Source of the DNA: Deltaproteobacteria bacterium
GTDB lineage: Bacteria; Desulfobacterota; Binatia; Binatales; Binataceae
Reading direction: 5' to 3'
Assembly: GCA_021780755.1 (NCBI GenBank)
Contig: JAJXYF010000029.1
Coordinates: 62,001 to 126,000 of the forward strand
Length of the DNA stretch: 64,000 bases
Below, piece by piece: positions 57,296 through 64,000 of the stretch (the first letter of the stretch is position 1; each line of letters begins with the position of its first letter). A program made the position numbers and the translations under genes. Under the pieces are notes generated by a model. That model did no database searches, was not told the DNA's origin, and saw only the letters and a program-made list of their open reading frames with translations.

Positions 57296-58099
57296 ATGAG
57301 CGACGACACTTCGCGCGCCGGTGGCGAGGAATTCGCGCGGCTGTTGACGGTACTGCGGGAACTGCGGCAACGCTGCCCGTGGGATCGCGAACAGACGATC
57401 GCGAGGCTCGGCAAACATCTGGTGGAAGAAGCCTACGAGGCGCTCGACGCGATCGAGCGTGACGACGGGCAGGCGATCATTGATGAGCTGGGCGATCTGA
57501 TCGCGCAGGTGCTCGCGGTCGCCGTGATCGCGGAGGAGCGGCAGCGCTTCCGCGTCGCGGAGCTGTTCCAATGGGCGGCCGACAAGCTCGTTCGGCGTCA
57601 TCCGCATGTTTACGGCGACACCGCAGCGGCGACGTCAGCGGAGGTCGTCGAGAACTGGAACCGCATCAAGCAGGCCGAGCGCGCAAAGGCCGGGGCGACC
57701 TCCGCGCTCGACGGCGTCGCGCGGGCGATGCCCTCGCTCGTGCGGGCGGAGAAGCTCGGTTCGCGGGCGCGGCAGGCCGGGATGGACTGGCACGATATCC
57801 ACGACGTGCTGGCCAAGGTGCGCGAGGAGATGGACGAGGTCGAAGGCGCGCTCGCCAACAACGATATCGACGCGGCGGCGGGCGAACTCGGCGACATGCT
57901 GCTCGCACTCGCGAACGCGCCGCGGTTCATCGAGCACAACGCGGAGGAGACGCTGCGGCGCGCGTGCGACAAGTTCACCGAGCGCTTTGCGGCGGTCGAG
58001 CGCCTCGCGGCGGGGCGCGGTCGCGAGTTGAAGCAGATGCGTCCCGACGAGATCGACGCGCTGTGGAACGAGGCGAAGCGCGATTTGCGTGGAAACTGA
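57296..58099 (+). CDS. mazG: Nucleoside triphosphate pyrophosphohydrolase MazG
   Basis: 267 residues from ATG 57296. RELRQRCPWDREQTIARLGKHLVEEAYE is the first EExxE-type metal site region (given here in parts: CPWDREQT, LVEEAYEALDAI, DELGDLIAQV); a second MazG-like repeat has REEMDEVEGAL and ELGDMLLALAN. It hydrolyses NTPs, including aberrant ones or ppGpp-related pools, to NMP and PPi. Confidence 0.95.
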   Translation: MSDDTSRAGGEEFARLLTVLRELRQRCPWDREQTIARLGKHLVEEAYEALDAIERDDGQAIIDELGDLIAQVLAVAVIAEERQRFRVAELFQWAADKLVRRHPHVYGDTAAATSAEVVENWNRIKQAERAKAGATSALDGVARAMPSLVRAEKLGSRARQAGMDWHDIHDVLAKVREEMDEVEGALANNDIDAAAGELGDMLLALANAPRFIEHNAEETLRRACDKFTERFAAVERLAAGRGRELKQMRPDEIDALWNEAKRDLRGN

Positions 58100-58100
58100 A

Positions 58101-58316
58101 ATGAAGATCCGTCACGCCGCTGCGCTCGCGCTTGTGATCGTCTTGATTCCGCCGTTCCTTAATGGGTGCGGGGCCGACAATGAAAATCGCCCGCTTCCTG
58201 GCGGCGGTAGATTTGGAGCGTGCTTCCCGCCTAACTGTCCGCCCTCTGTGGTCCGCGAATTTACACCCGCAGGACAGGTCGTCCCTACGCGGACCCATGA
58301 GCTGCACCGAAATTAG
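58101..58316 (+). CDS. Small putative lipoprotein
   Basis: About 71 residues. MKIRHAAALALVIVLIPPFL runs into a lipobox-like LNGC; the mature part has FGACFPPNCPPSVV with two Cys and ends basic. Its ATG overlaps the end of mazG closely (58099/58101). Small size and no known family; moderate support from the signal sequence only. Confidence 0.45.
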   Translation: MKIRHAAALALVIVLIPPFLNGCGADNENRPLPGGGRFGACFPPNCPPSVVREFTPAGQVVPTRTHELHRN

Positions 58317-58421
58317 GGCACCCTGCATTTCAAATTCAGACACTCAAGGCCGATTTAAGACAGTACCCGATTGCCGGTGGATATTGATCGGAGGGGCGCG
58401 GACTGTTAGGTATGACTGGTT

Positions 58422-58736
58422 ATGCCGCATATTCCGATTCATCCGTCAGCCGAGAAGCGTCACCGCCAAAGCCTCAAGCGCCAGCAGCGCAATCGGGCGA
58501 TCAAGACCCGCGTCCGCACCGCCTCGAAGGGCGCGCTTGAAGCGATCGAGGGCAGCGACAAGCAGGCCGCCGCGACCGCGCTACAGCAGGCAATGAAGGT
58601 GCTGTACAAGGCCGCGAGCAAGGGCACGTTGCGCAAGAATACGGTCGCGCGCAAGGTCGCGAGACTTTCGCGCCGATACCATCGCACGCATGAAGCGGCG
58701 AAGGCCGAGTCCGCGCCGACCGCATCGAAGAGCTAG
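58422..58736 (+). CDS. rpsT: 30S ribosomal protein S20
   Basis: 104 residues. MPHIPIHPSAEKRHRQSLKR, NRAIKTRVRTASK and LYKAASKGTLRKNTVARKVARLSRR match S20, which binds 16S rRNA early in 30S assembly. The end is Ala/Ser rich. S20 is most often next to holA, as here (convergent). No clear ribosome site is seen, which fits translational autoregulation known for S20. Confidence 0.95.
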   Translation: MPHIPIHPSAEKRHRQSLKRQQRNRAIKTRVRTASKGALEAIEGSDKQAAATALQQAMKVLYKAASKGTLRKNTVARKVARLSRRYHRTHEAAKAESAPTASKS

Positions 58737-58780
58737 TCGTCCGTAGCGCCAGGCGGCGTGGCGGGATGACGCCGGCGCGA

Positions 58781-59869
58781 TCAGGGCGCCATAAGATCCA
58801 GCAACATCGCCGAGATGGCCGATTCGCGCTCGTGAATCAGGCCGTTTTTGAATTTCGCGTCAAGCTCGCAGGCGCGCCGATGGGCCCGCATCAGGCGCGG
58901 CGCCCCGAAGCGCCGCGCGCCGTCAACCGCGCGCATCACAAGCGGGCTGGTCGGCTGCATCCCCAACATGCGGGCAACGTCGGCAGGAGTCTTGCGTTGC
59001 TCGAGCATCGACGCCGCCACCAGCATCCGGCGCACCAGGGGAATTAACTCGACGGCGAGCATTTCGATCGGATCGCGGCCGGTCTGAATCGCGCGATCGA
59101 AGAGCGCCAGCGCCTCACCGGCACGGCCGCGAGCGACGCTCTCCGCCAACTCAAACAGATCGGGAATCCGCGAGGGGCCAGCCGCCCCGAGGTCGGCGCC
59201 TTCGATCTTCGCATTATCGGCGCAGGAGATTGCGGCCTTGGCGAGCGCGTTGGAAATCGCCGCGAGGTCACTGCCATGACGTCCGATCAGCAGATCCACC
59301 GCGCTCGACGAGAGTTTGAGCCCGAGGTTTTGCGCGAAGGCTTCGACGTATTGTCCGAGCTGGTTGTCGTATGGGCGCGGGCAGTTAATCACGATGCCGA
59401 TTTTCTCGACCACGCGCCGGATTTTCGCCGGCGCATTGTCGCGCTCATAAACCAGCACGCAGTGCATCGGGCCGGACATGCGCTCCAGCGCGGCACCAAG
59501 CGCCGACTCATCGGCGGCTCCGCTGGCCCGGCCTTCGCCGCCGTCAGCGTCATCGTCGCCGGCGGCGCTTGCCCGCTCGCGATGGGTCTTAAGAACGCGA
59601 CATGCGATCAGCCGCTTGGGCGCAAAGAGGTCGGCGCCTTCGAGTTCGCTGATGGTGCTGCCGTAGCCGTCGGCGCCGCCGACCTGAAACGGGCGGTACT
59701 GGAATCCCGCCGACGCCATCCGAACACGCAGCGTATCGAGCACGTACTCACGCAGGAACGGCTGCGCGCCCGCGATCAGATAAACCGGCGTGGCAGCGCG
59801 CGCGCCGCGCAGAAAGCCGAGCGCGTTCTCAATCGCCATCACGTGATCCCCGAAGGGCCGCTTCGTCAA
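58781..59869 (-). CDS. holA: DNA polymerase III subunit delta
   Basis: About 350-362 residues. ATPVYLIAGAQPFLREYVLDTLR is the typical delta start; an Ala/Asp/Gly-rich insert (~95-120) is lineage-specific; LGLKLSSSAVDLLIGRHGSDLAAISNALAKA and the C-terminal clamp-loader collar complete it. Delta opens the beta clamp. ATG 59839 (MAIENALGF) may be the true start. It is downstream of lptE on the same strand. Confidence 0.93.
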   Translation of the reverse strand: MTKRPFGDHVMAIENALGFLRGARAATPVYLIAGAQPFLREYVLDTLRVRMASAGFQYRPFQVGGADGYGSTISELEGADLFAPKRLIACRVLKTHRERASAAGDDDADGGEGRASGAADESALGAALERMSGPMHCVLVYERDNAPAKIRRVVEKIGIVINCPRPYDNQLGQYVEAFAQNLGLKLSSSAVDLLIGRHGSDLAAISNALAKAAISCADNAKIEGADLGAAGPSRIPDLFELAESVARGRAGEALALFDRAIQTGRDPIEMLAVELIPLVRRMLVAASMLEQRKTPADVARMLGMQPTSPLVMRAVDGARRFGAPRLMRAHRRACELDAKFKNGLIHERESAISAMLLDLMAP

Positions 59870-59892
59870 CGCGCCGCGGGGTCATCGGCAGG

Positions 59893-60582
59893 CTAAAAGC
59901 CCTCGGTCATCGAGGCGTAGAGATTTTGTGCGAGCGTCTCCATCGCCTGCTGTATGGAGGATGCGCCCTGGGTCTGCGCGACCTGGATATCCTGCATGCT
60001 CGCGATGTCGCGCGAGCGCAGGTTTTGCTGGACGAAATACGGCGAGGTGGTGACGACCGCCTCACCCACCACCGGCGCTTCCTGGGGACTGCTGCTGACG
60101 CCGCGGGTGGACCAGATCACCTTGTGGTCGTGGGCGTCGAGCAGGCTCGCGTCGGCGGTGATGGTCTGGGTATAGATGGTCGGTTCGGCGGCGGTGTTAA
60201 AGGCCGTCGGGATGGTATCGGAGTAAACGATATCGCCGCTCAGGACAAGGTCGGCTTGCGATGCGTCGTCCACGATTTCGAGGCGCTTGTGGTTAGCAAT
60301 CTCGTCTGCGAGATAGCGCATGAATTGGTCGTTGACGCCGGTCTGACGGGTGCGATTGCCGAACCTCGCGATGTAGAGGGTTTTGGCCTGCGGCGGGAGC
60401 CCGCTGCCCTCGGCCGCGAAATGATAGCCGCATCCCGAGGCAGCGAGCGCAAGCGCCAGCACCGCGAAGCGCGAAACCGTTGCCGGTCGCCTCGTGGAAG
60501 AAATGATTCGCGCGATTAGTTGGCGAATCAGCGCTATGCCTCGATCAAACCTGGTGGGGTTTGGCCGGATTACTTTCCTCAC
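59893..60582 (-). CDS. lptE: LPS-assembly lipoprotein LptE
   Basis: A protein of 180-229 residues; the signal region RFAVLALALAASGCGYHFAA has the lipobox LAASGC followed by GYHF, which marks LptE. FGNRTRQTGVNDQFMRYLADEI and IWSTRGVSSSPQEAPVVGEA follow the family. LptE plugs LptD in the outer membrane to insert LPS. GTG 60582 gives a 45-residue pre-signal part and overlaps nusB; a later start nearer the signal is likely. Located between holA and nusB. Confidence 0.85.
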   Translation of the reverse strand: MRKVIRPNPTRFDRGIALIRQLIARIISSTRRPATVSRFAVLALALAASGCGYHFAAEGSGLPPQAKTLYIARFGNRTRQTGVNDQFMRYLADEIANHKRLEIVDDASQADLVLSGDIVYSDTIPTAFNTAAEPTIYTQTITADASLLDAHDHKVIWSTRGVSSSPQEAPVVGEAVVTTSPYFVQQNLRSRDIASMQDIQVAQTQGASSIQQAMETLAQNLYASMTEGF

Positions 60583-60997
60583 CTTTGTCCTTCAGACTGA
60601 GCCGCGCCGCGACCTGATCGAGGACGCCGTTGACGAAGCGGCCCGATTCCTGGTCGCCGTACGTTTTGGCCAGCTCGATCGCCTCATCGATAGTAACGCG
60701 CGCGGGAATGTCTTCCATTCGCCGCAATTCAAAAATCGCCAGCCGCAAAATATTATGATCGACGCGCGAGAGCCGGCCAATCGACCAATGCTCGAGGACG
60801 TCGGCGATTTGCTTATCGAGGGCGACTTGATCTCCGTGCACCCCGGTCACCAGACTCACCGCGAACTTGCGCGCCACATCGTCGGCCGGAAACGCCTCGA
60901 AGAAAAGGGCGAGGTCCTCGGTCGAGGAACCGCCGCGGAGGTCGATTTGATAGAGGGCCTTGAGTGCGAGTTCGCGGCCGAGGTGCCTGGTTCCCAT
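60545..60997 (-). CDS. nusB: Transcription antitermination factor NusB
   Basis: 150 residues. LGRELALKALYQIDL at the N-terminus, DQVALDKQIADVLEHWSIGRL and RVDHNILRLAIFELRRMEDIPARVTIDEAIELAKTYG in sequence, closing SGRFVNGVLDQV, are the NusB helical core. It acts with NusE in antitermination on rRNA operons. It overlaps the lptE 5' end and follows ribBA by 78 bp. Confidence 0.95.
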   Translation of the reverse strand: MGTRHLGRELALKALYQIDLRGGSSTEDLALFFEAFPADDVARKFAVSLVTGVHGDQVALDKQIADVLEHWSIGRLSRVDHNILRLAIFELRRMEDIPARVTIDEAIELAKTYGDQESGRFVNGVLDQVAARLSLKDKGEESNPAKPHQV

Positions 60998-61075
60998 CGT
61001 GGTGATTGTGCGGTTGCGCCGTCAAAAGCCTGTGATGCGGGGATTGCGGGTACGCGCTGATTCGCTCCGCGGCCG

Positions 61076-62347
61076 TCAGGTGGCGACCTTGAGTTGCGTA
61101 AACATGTGGCCGAGCTTTTCCTTCTTGGTGCGCAGGTAGTCGATGTTGCCGACGTGCGGCGCGACCTCGAGCGGCACTCGTGTGACCGTGACCCCGTAGC
61201 GCTGCAGGCTTTCTATTTTGTGCGGGTTGTTGGTCAGCAGGCGGACTTCGCCGATGCCGAAGTCGCGCAGAATCTGCGCGCCGATGCCATAGTCGCGCAA
61301 GTCGTCCTTGAAGCCCAATTCGAGGTTCGCCTCGACCGTATCGAGTCCTTGATCCTGCAGCGCGTAGGCCTTGATTTTGTTTCCGAGGCCGATGCCGCGG
61401 CCCTCCTGATGGAGGTAGATGATCACGCCGGCATCCGCGGCCATTATTTGTTGGATGGAGATCGCGAGCTGCTCGCCGCAGTCGCAGCGGTTGGAGCTGA
61501 AAACGTCGCCGGTCAGGCACTCGGAATGCAATCGCACCAGCGCCGGGCGGCCGCTGCCGACGTTGCCCTTGACCAGCGCGAGATGCTCGCGCCCATCGAC
61601 AATATTGCGAAAGACGATGGCTTGCAGCTCACCGTCGGGCAGCGTGAAGCGGCTCTCGCCGACCCGCTGAACGAGAATTTCGTTGGTCAGGCGATGGGAG
61701 ACGAGGTCGCTGATAAAGACCAGGGGCAGTTCGTAAGTGGCGGCAAACTCGCGCAGTTCGGGCAGACCCGCGGCTTCGCCGTCTTCGCGAAGAATCGCAC
61801 AGAGCGCCGCCGCCGGACGCATCCCGGCGCTGCGCACAAGATCGACCGCACCTTCGGCGCGTCCCATCCGCATCATGACACCGCCGCTCAGCGCCATCAG
61901 AGGCAGCACATGGCCCGGCATCACGAGGTCTTCGGGGCCGGATTTGTCGGCGGCAAGGACTCCGATTGTCATCGAACGATCGGCGGCGGAGATGCCGGTA
62001 GTCACGCCCTCGCGCGCCTCGACCAGCGCCCCGGCCTGCTCGACCATATCGCCGCCGAGGCTCGACGGTACCAACGGGATACCAAGTTCGCGCAGGCGCT
62101 TTTCGGGCAGCGCGACCGAGACCACGCCGCGCCCCTGACTCACCATGAAATTCACGTGTTGCGGAGTAACTTTCTCCGCCGCCATCACGAGGTCGCCCTC
62201 GGCGTGATCGCTGTCGTCGGAAACCAGCACGACCATCTGCGCGGCGCGAATCTGACTGAAGGCGTCTTCCAAAACCGTTGCGGGCACTTGTTTCACTCTC
62301 CGAAGGTTAATCTTATCACCGCGATCGGGAAGCGCAAATTCCTTCAC
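61076..62347 (-). CDS. ribBA: 3,4-dihydroxy-2-butanone-4-phosphate synthase / GTP cyclohydrolase II fusion
   Basis: About 400-423 residues. N-terminal Rib[26 protein letters not shown]-like [11 protein letters not shown], then [11 protein letters not shown]-terminal Rib[21 protein letters not shown] (zinc cysteines), [18 protein letters not shown] and [16 protein letters not shown]. It supplies both starting branches of riboflavin synthesis. GTG 62347 is the longest start; GTG 62287, eight bases after GGAGAG, has the better ribosome site. It lies 14 bp after ribD. Confidence 0.95.
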   Translation of the reverse strand: MKEFALPDRGDKINLRRVKQVPATVLEDAFSQIRAAQMVVLVSDDSDHAEGDLVMAAEKVTPQHVNFMVSQGRGVVSVALPEKRLRELGIPLVPSSLGGDMVEQAGALVEAREGVTTGISAADRSMTIGVLAADKSGPEDLVMPGHVLPLMALSGGVMMRMGRAEGAVDLVRSAGMRPAAALCAILREDGEAAGLPELREFAATYELPLVFISDLVSHRLTNEILVQRVGESRFTLPDGELQAIVFRNIVDGREHLALVKGNVGSGRPALVRLHSECLTGDVFSSNRCDCGEQLAISIQQIMAADAGVIIYLHQEGRGIGLGNKIKAYALQDQGLDTVEANLELGFKDDLRDYGIGAQILRDFGIGEVRLLTNNPHKIESLQRYGVTVTRVPLEVAPHVGNIDYLRTKKEKLGHMFTQLKVAT

Positions 62348-62361
62348 AAGGGCAACGGCCG

Positions 62362-63552
62362 CTAGCGCGCGGTGGTGCGACCGCGCACGACTTCGGCCTC
62401 AACCAGGAGATCAGCGCCGATCGCATTGGCGCGGAGGTTAGCGAGGTGAACCGCCCCGCGGACCTTGCGCGATAGCAGACCTTCGACCGCCGGCAAACCG
62501 CATCCGAGGACGAGCGGCGCGACAAAAAATGCCACGCGATCGACGATGCCGGCGGCGAGCGCGGCACCCGCCAGATGAGCGCCGCCTTCGAGTAGAATCT
62601 TCGACCAGCCGCGCCCGCCGAAATCGCGCATGAGCGCAGTCAAATCGATTTTGCCGCCGGTGGACTTCGCCGGGATGATTTCGACCGCGGCGTGCGAGCC
62701 GCCGCGCTTCACGTAACGTCGTTCGGCGCGCGCTCGATTCGCCGTCGTGGTCACGAGTAGCGTCGGCGCCTGCGAGCGTTGACGAAAGAGGGTTGCGGTA
62801 GCCGGCGTTCTCAGCCGCCCATCGATAATCACCCGCAGGGGATCGCGACCGCCCGCGATGCGGCAGGTGAGGCGCGGGTTGTCGGCGATAACGGTCGCCG
62901 CACCAACCATCACGGCGTCGGCCTCGCGGCGCCATCGATGGACCAGGGCGCGCGATTCGGGCGAGCTGATCCAGCGCGAGTCGCCGCCAGCCGCCGCGAT
63001 GCGGCCGTCGAGCGAGGTTGCGAGCTTGAGCGTGACGAACGGTCGGCCACGCGTCACGCGCGCGAAGAAGCCCTCGTTCAGGCGGCGGCATTGATCCTCG
63101 AGCACACCTTCGGTGACCGCGATTCCCGCCGCTCGCAGCATCGCGATACCCCGGCCGCGCACTGGCGGATACGGATCGCGACATCCGAGGACCACGCGCG
63201 CGACGCCCGCATCGACGAGCGCTCGCGCACACGGCGGGGTCTGCCCCTGATGCGCGCACGGTTCAAGCGCGACGTAGGCGGTCGTTCCGCGCGCGCCAGC
63301 GCCCGCCGCGGCCAGCGCGACGGTCTCGGCATGCGGACGGCCGCCGGCGGCGGTCGCGCCACTCGCTACGATCTCGCCATCGCGCACGATCACGCAGCCG
63401 ACGGCCGGATTCGGCGTCGTCAGGCCGAGCATCGGGCGGGCGAGATCGAGTGCGGCCAGCATGAAGCGCTCGTCGCGCTCGCGCTCGACCGGTGTTTGCG
63501 ACAACCGGCCGGCGGTTGGAGTCAGAATGATTGAGGATCGATTGGATGACAC
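62362..63552 (-). CDS. ribD: Bifunctional riboflavin biosynthesis deaminase/reductase RibD
   Basis: 396 residues. The deaminase half has [20 protein letters not shown] then [15 protein letters not shown] (zinc His/Cys and Glu); the reductase half has [39 protein letters not shown] and [14 protein letters not shown]. It converts the pyrimidine product of RibA in two steps. Between nrdR and ribBA on the same strand. Confidence 0.95.
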   Translation of the reverse strand: MSSNRSSIILTPTAGRLSQTPVERERDERFMLAALDLARPMLGLTTPNPAVGCVIVRDGEIVASGATAAGGRPHAETVALAAAGAGARGTTAYVALEPCAHQGQTPPCARALVDAGVARVVLGCRDPYPPVRGRGIAMLRAAGIAVTEGVLEDQCRRLNEGFFARVTRGRPFVTLKLATSLDGRIAAAGGDSRWISSPESRALVHRWRREADAVMVGAATVIADNPRLTCRIAGGRDPLRVIIDGRLRTPATATLFRQRSQAPTLLVTTTANRARAERRYVKRGGSHAAVEIIPAKSTGGKIDLTALMRDFGGRGWSKILLEGGAHLAGAALAAGIVDRVAFFVAPLVLGCGLPAVEGLLSRKVRGAVHLANLRANAIGADLLVEAEVVRGRTTAR

Positions 63553-63590
63553 CGGAGCAAATTCACCAGCGGGCGCGTGTTGACGGGAAA

Positions 63591-64000
63591 TTACGAAATT
63601 GGGTCGCCTTTTTTTTCGCGCGGACGGGGCGTTTCAGGCGGTTTGTCCTGGCGCAGGCGGATGAGGTCTTCGAGCTCGTGCATGAACTCGTCGATGTCCT
63701 TGAACGATCGATAGACCGAGGCGAAGCGCACGTAGGCAACCTGATCGATACCATGTAGCTCGTTCATCACGGCGGTCCCGACGAAAGAACTAGGCACTTC
63801 CTTGCCGCCGAGTTCCGCCGCGGCCGCCTCGATGCGGTCGGCGATTTGCTCGATGGTCTCCATCGAGACGGGCCGCTTTTCGCATGCGCGCTTGATCCCC
63901 GCGATGACTTTGAGGCGATCGTAAGGCTCACGGCGGTTGTCCTTCTTGACCACCATCGGGGCGGCCTCTTCGACACGCTCGTAGGTGGTGAAGCGGCGTT
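63591..64000 (-). CDS. nrdR: Transcriptional repressor NrdR (5' end cut by window edge)
   Basis: The frame stays open to base 64000 and reads [20 protein letters not shown] at the edge, then [22 protein letters not shown] and [20 protein letters not shown]: the ATP-cone part of NrdR. The N-terminal zinc ribbon lies beyond the window. NrdR represses ribonucleotide reductase genes when dATP is high. The C-terminus is Pro/Lys rich. Followed by ribD. Confidence 0.93.
   Translation of the reverse strand, partial: RRFTTYERVEEAAPMVVKKDNRREPYDRLKVIAGIKRACEKRPVSMETIEQIADRIEAAAAELGGKEVPSSFVGTAVMNELHGIDQVAYVRFASVYRSFKDIDEFMHELEDLIRLRQDKPPETPRPREKKGDPIS

Overview
The window comes from a high-GC Gram-negative bacterium. 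An LptE lipoprotein implies an LPS-bearing outer membrane, and PrmA, RuvABC, ClpA/ClpS, GshB and NtrC/sigma-54-type regulation fit a deltaproteobacterium-like lineage. Binatota/Desulfobacterota-type soil bacteria are my guess from gene style only; no rRNA is present to settle it. Almost everything is ordinary chromosome.

Layout. 1-2.5 kb: the end of an unknown gene, an APH-family phosphotransferase, and a gene-poor stretch holding three copies of a dispersed palindromic element, a perfect 16-bp parS site and iteron-like direct repeats. 2.5-12.4 kb (minus strand): aconitase AcnA, a membrane-anchored repeat protein, a PNPOx-fold protein, cytochrome bd oxidase CydAB of the short-Q-loop type, a methyltransferase, quinone oxidoreductase, aldo/keto reductase and a DUF952 protein. 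12.5-21.9 kb (plus): a kdp potassium-uptake cluster in the order small ORF, kdpF, kdpA, kdpB, kdpC, SMR-like gene, kdpD N-terminal half, separate histidine kinase, NtrC-type regulator, with a sigma-54-like promoter in front. 21.9-25.8 kb: hypothetical protein, tRNA-Gly, pgsA, nadB. 25.99-27.0 kb: a two-gene, lower-GC accessory cassette (TIR/deoxyribosyltransferase-like protein plus an unrecognised partner). 27-38.4 kb: clpA, clpS, a FemAB-like transferase, rmuC, an ArsA-like ATPase, RNase P RNA, a Zn-ribbon coiled-coil protein, tRNA(CAU), dnaG, a GDPD phosphodiesterase. 38.7-41.4 kb: prmA-rsmE-gshB operon. 41.7-48 kb: tRNA-Phe, a secreted protein with a second copy of the sigma-54-like promoter, CBS, DUF3179 and HAD proteins, a nitroreductase remnant, an amidohydrolase and a secreted beta-helix protein. 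48.6-51.7 kb: yebC-ruvCAB. 51.9-58.3 kb: lipoproteins, a fused two-module GT-C glycosyltransferase, an esterase, mazG. 58.4-64 kb: rpsT, holA, lptE, nusB, ribBA, ribD, nrdR (cut by the window edge).

What is most worth pursuing: (1) a family of five ~100-165 bp elements with two conserved hairpins, mostly placed just after gene ends with the same orientation; (2) an exact parS palindrome next to iteron-like repeats, with no parAB in view; (3) an identical 18-bp sigma-54-like promoter in front of kdp and in front of a secreted 13-residue-repeat protein 30 kb away, together with an NtrC-type activator in the kdp operon; (4) the two-gene cassette at 26-27 kb, the best candidate for an undescribed (possibly defence-related) system; (5) the fused PMT-like glycosyltransferase. 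No CRISPR array, insertion sequence, prophage or convincing rho-independent terminator was seen.
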